DNA from: Candidatus Bipolaricaulota bacterium
GTDB lineage: Bacteria; Bipolaricaulota; Bipolaricaulia; M55B111
NCBI GenBank assembly: GCA_018334615.1
Contig: JAGXLP010000053.1
Location: 1-7,783, forward strand
Direction of reading: 5' to 3'
Length of the DNA: 7,783 bases
Made by a program: the position numbers and the translations under genes. Every line of letters starts with the position of its first letter. The first letter of the stretch is position 1. The notes under the pieces are model-generated. The model saw only the letters and a list, made by a program, of their open reading frames with translations, did no database searches and was not told the origin of the DNA. Below, piece after piece: positions 6,233 through 7,783 of this stretch.

Positions 6233-7330
6233 ATGCTAGATATACTCAAAGAAGCCCCCAAAATCCGGGAAGAATACGAAAATCTGGAAGAAAAGATGAA
6301 AAACCCGGACGTCATCGAAGGGAACAAATATCAAGAAATCTCTCAAAAATATTCCAAAATCAAGGACATCCTCCACTTAACAGAAGAATTGGAAGAAGTT
6401 ACCAGGCGGATAGAGGAGAACGAGGAAATGCTTGAAACCGAGGACGATGAGGAAATGATCGAGCTAATTCATGAGGAACTCGACGAAAATAGGGAAGAGA
6501 AAGCTCGACTGGAAGAAAAGATCAAGAAACTATTAATTCCCGAATCCGAGGAAGACAGGAAGAACGCCATCCTGGAGATAAGATCGGGAGCGGGAGGAGA
6601 CGAATCCGCCTTGTTTGCCGGGGATCTACTCAGGCTCTACCGGAGGTATGCTGAGAAAAAAGGTTACGGGGTAGAAACCCTGGAAAATAGGCCAACTTCT
6701 ATCGGAGGATTTACCCTTGTCTCTATAGCGATCGAAGGGGAAGACGCGTTCGGTAAGTTGAAGTACGAAAGCGGGGTTCATAGAGTCCAGCGCGTTCCGG
6801 AAACGGAATCTTCAGGCAGAATTCACACATCCACGACTACGGTAGCGGTGCTTCCCGAGGCAGAAGAGATAGACGTCGAGATCGATAGCAACGAGGTGCG
6901 CGTGGACACTTTCCGATCCTCCGGACCCGGCGGTCAGCATGCCAACGTAACCGACTCGGCGGTAAGGCTGACGCACGAACCCAGCGGCATAGTGGTTACC
7001 TGCCAGGACGAAAGCTCGCAGCACAAGAACAGAAAAAAGGCATGGCGTGTATTAAGGTCGAGATACAAGGAAAAAATAGAGGAGGCGAGGGCAGAAGAGA
7101 GGGACAGTAAGAGGCGGGGTCAGATCGGTCAGGGTCAAAGGAGCGAGAAGATTCGGACCTATAACTTCCCCCAAAACAGGGTCACGGATCACAGGATAAA
7201 CTATACCACGCATAACCTGGAGGCAATTATGGAGGGGGAAATAGAAGAATTGATAACTGCCCTGGAAGAGGCAGAAGAGAAGGAAAAGCTGGAGAATCTT
7301 GACGTCTCCGAATTGCTGGGAAGCACTTAA
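6233..7330 (+). CDS. prfA: Peptide chain release factor 1
   Basis: Class I release factor that recognises UAA and UAG in the ribosomal A site and triggers hydrolysis of the finished peptide. At 365 residues it has the family length. An N-terminal helical domain (about 1-100, very rich in Glu) is followed by the codon-recognition region GVHRVQRVPETESSGRIHTS (180-199). The motif P-x-T (PET, 189-191) marks RF1, in contrast to SPF in RF2; PAT is the more usual form. The catalytic GGQ is at 233-235 in SSGPGGQHAN, and the domain-3 tail RTYNFPQNRVTDHR follows. The ATG at 6233 is 7 bases after GGAGGG (6220-6225). It has an upstream promoter candidate and a structured leader. The methyltransferase gene prmC, which often follows prfA, is absent: a tRNA gene comes next. 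The stop is TAA and I see no strong terminator after it. Confidence 0.97.
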   Translation: MLDILKEAPKIREEYENLEEKMKNPDVIEGNKYQEISQKYSKIKDILHLTEELEEVTRRIEENEEMLETEDDEEMIELIHEELDENREEKARLEEKIKKLLIPESEEDRKNAILEIRSGAGGDESALFAGDLLRLYRRYAEKKGYGVETLENRPTSIGGFTLVSIAIEGEDAFGKLKYESGVHRVQRVPETESSGRIHTSTTTVAVLPEAEEIDVEIDSNEVRVDTFRSSGPGGQHANVTDSAVRLTHEPSGIVVTCQDESSQHKNRKKAWRVLRSRYKEKIEEARAEERDSKRRGQIGQGQRSEKIRTYNFPQNRVTDHRINYTTHNLEAIMEGEIEELITALEEAEEKEKLENLDVSELLGST

Positions 7331-7395
7331 TTAATTTTTATTATCGTTCAAACTTCCCGGAAGTCCGTTTTCACTACTGCAGTGTCCCGCCAACC

Positions 7396-7424
7396 TTGAA
7401 AAAGGAAATTCAAAAAACTAGAAT
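7396..7424 (+). promoter_or_regulatory. Promoter of the tRNA-Ile gene
   Basis: TTGAAA (7396-7401) and TAGAAT (7419-7424) are 17 bases apart on the plus strand. Transcription should start near 7431, only about 4 bases before the mature tRNA, so the tRNA need not rely on readthrough from prfA. Confidence 0.7.
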
Positions 7425-7434
7425 AACCAAGCAC

Positions 7435-7511
7435 GGGTCTATAGCTCAGTTGGTCAGAGCGCACGCCTGATAAGCGTGAGGTCCCTGGTTCAACTCCAGG
7501 TAGGCCCACCA
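7435..7511 (+). tRNA. tRNA-Ile, anticodon GAT
   Basis: A complete 77-base cloverleaf. The acceptor stem GGGTCTA pairs with TAGGCCC (one G-U). The D arm is GCTC/GAGC. The anticodon stem CACGC/GCGTG surrounds loop CTGATAA with anticodon GAT at 7469-7471, which reads AUC and AUU. The T arm is CCTGG-TTCAACT-CCAGG. The discriminator A (7508) and the CCA end (7509-7511) are encoded. It stands alone, not within an rRNA operon as far as the window shows. Confidence 0.98.
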
Positions 7512-7540
7512 CCACTCCATTCCTTAAATAAAAAGCTAAC

Positions 7541-7783
7541 TTACCCGGACCTATCTCCCTCGTAATAATAAACCAAATCCGCGAGAGTGAAAGACTCCAG
7601 GACTTCAGTAAATTTCTCGTAAATTACTTGCCAGACTTCGAGAGTTGGGCAATTCTCTTCGAGGGGGCAAGATTCATCTTCGCCGGGCATCAGGCAATTC
7701 ACCGGAGCTAAGCTGCTTTCCTCCAGAACCGAGATTACCGATTCTATCGAAATCTCACCCGGTTTTTTGGATAATTCGTAACC
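7541..7783 (-). CDS. Rrf2-family transcriptional regulator, C-terminal part (5' end cut by window)
   Basis: The last 80 residues of a cytoplasmic DNA-binding regulator; the helix-turn-helix lies outside the window. The visible part starts at the wing (GYELSKKPGEIS), continues with the dimer helix (SVISVLEESS), and then has three cysteines at visible positions 30, 39 and 45, spaced C-x8-C-x5-C. A conserved Trp (51) follows, and the chain ends with the Rrf2-typical TLADL (66-70). In relatives such as IscR (C-x5-C-x5-C) the three cysteines hold an iron-sulfur cluster, so Fe-S or redox sensing is likely but not proven. The wider first spacing is seen in other Rrf2 members too. The gene ends with TAA at 7541-7543 and converges on the tRNA-Ile gene, 29 bases away, with no clear hairpin terminator between. 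Its target genes are not visible. Confidence 0.9.
   Translation of the reverse strand, partial: GYELSKKPGEISIESVISVLEESSLAPVNCLMPGEDESCPLEENCPTLEVWQVIYEKFTEVLESFTLADLVYYYEGDRSG

Noticed and set aside
6233..7330. Release factor 2 as an alternative identity
   Set aside because: The recognition motif is P-x-T, not SPF, and there is no programmed frameshift site near the start.
7352..7364. Hairpin ACTTC-CCG-GAAGT as the prfA terminator
   Set aside because: Only 5 pairs with a short T4 three bases later; too weak to call.
1..7783. CRISPR array, insertion sequence, prophage or defence system
   Set aside because: I saw no spaced direct repeats, transposase, integrase or phage-like coding region on either strand.

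Overview
The window looks like chromosomal DNA from a bacterium. It has Shine-Dalgarno sites, sigma-70-type -35/-10 boxes, a bacterial release factor 1, a bacterial ribosomal protein S2 and a tRNA with an encoded CCA end. The lineage cannot be fixed from the sequence. Two acyl-CoA ligases next to each other, one of them the ADP-forming type that can make ATP from acyl-CoA, suggest a fermentative or anaerobic life. The proteins are rich in Glu/Asp, and S2 carries a long acidic tail, which would fit a salt-adapted organism; that is inference only.

Layout. Bases 1-847 (minus) hold rpsB without its 3' end. Bases 848-1203 hold the rpsB control region, with two tandem promoters and a leader hairpin, and the terminator of the next unit. 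Bases 1204-1749 (minus) are a two-gene operon: an ArsR-family repressor followed by a small CPYC glutaredoxin, with a near-consensus promoter. Bases 1852-5628 (minus) hold an AMP-forming acyl-CoA synthetase followed by a fused ADP-forming acetate/acyl-CoA ligase, probably co-transcribed. Bases 5629-6232 are a 604-base divergent intergenic region. It contains a strong minus promoter far upstream of the synthetase, a plus-strand terminator-like hairpin inside that leader, and a plausible prfA promoter and structured leader. Bases 6233-7330 (plus) are prfA (RF1). Bases 7435-7511 (plus) are tRNA-Ile(GAT) with its own promoter. Bases 7541-7783 (minus) are the C-terminal part of an Rrf2-family regulator.

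How the genes fit together. rpsB, prfA and the tRNA are translation genes. The two ligases form a metabolic pair interconverting carboxylic acids and their CoA thioesters with different energy currencies. The ArsR/glutaredoxin pair and the Cys-containing Rrf2 regulator point to thiol or redox (possibly Fe-S) sensing. Most genes are ordinary families. The least explained parts are the long synthetase leader, the oppositely oriented hairpin inside it, and the S2 tail. I see no CRISPR array, insertion sequence, integrase or phage gene, and no clear evidence of a new multi-gene system.
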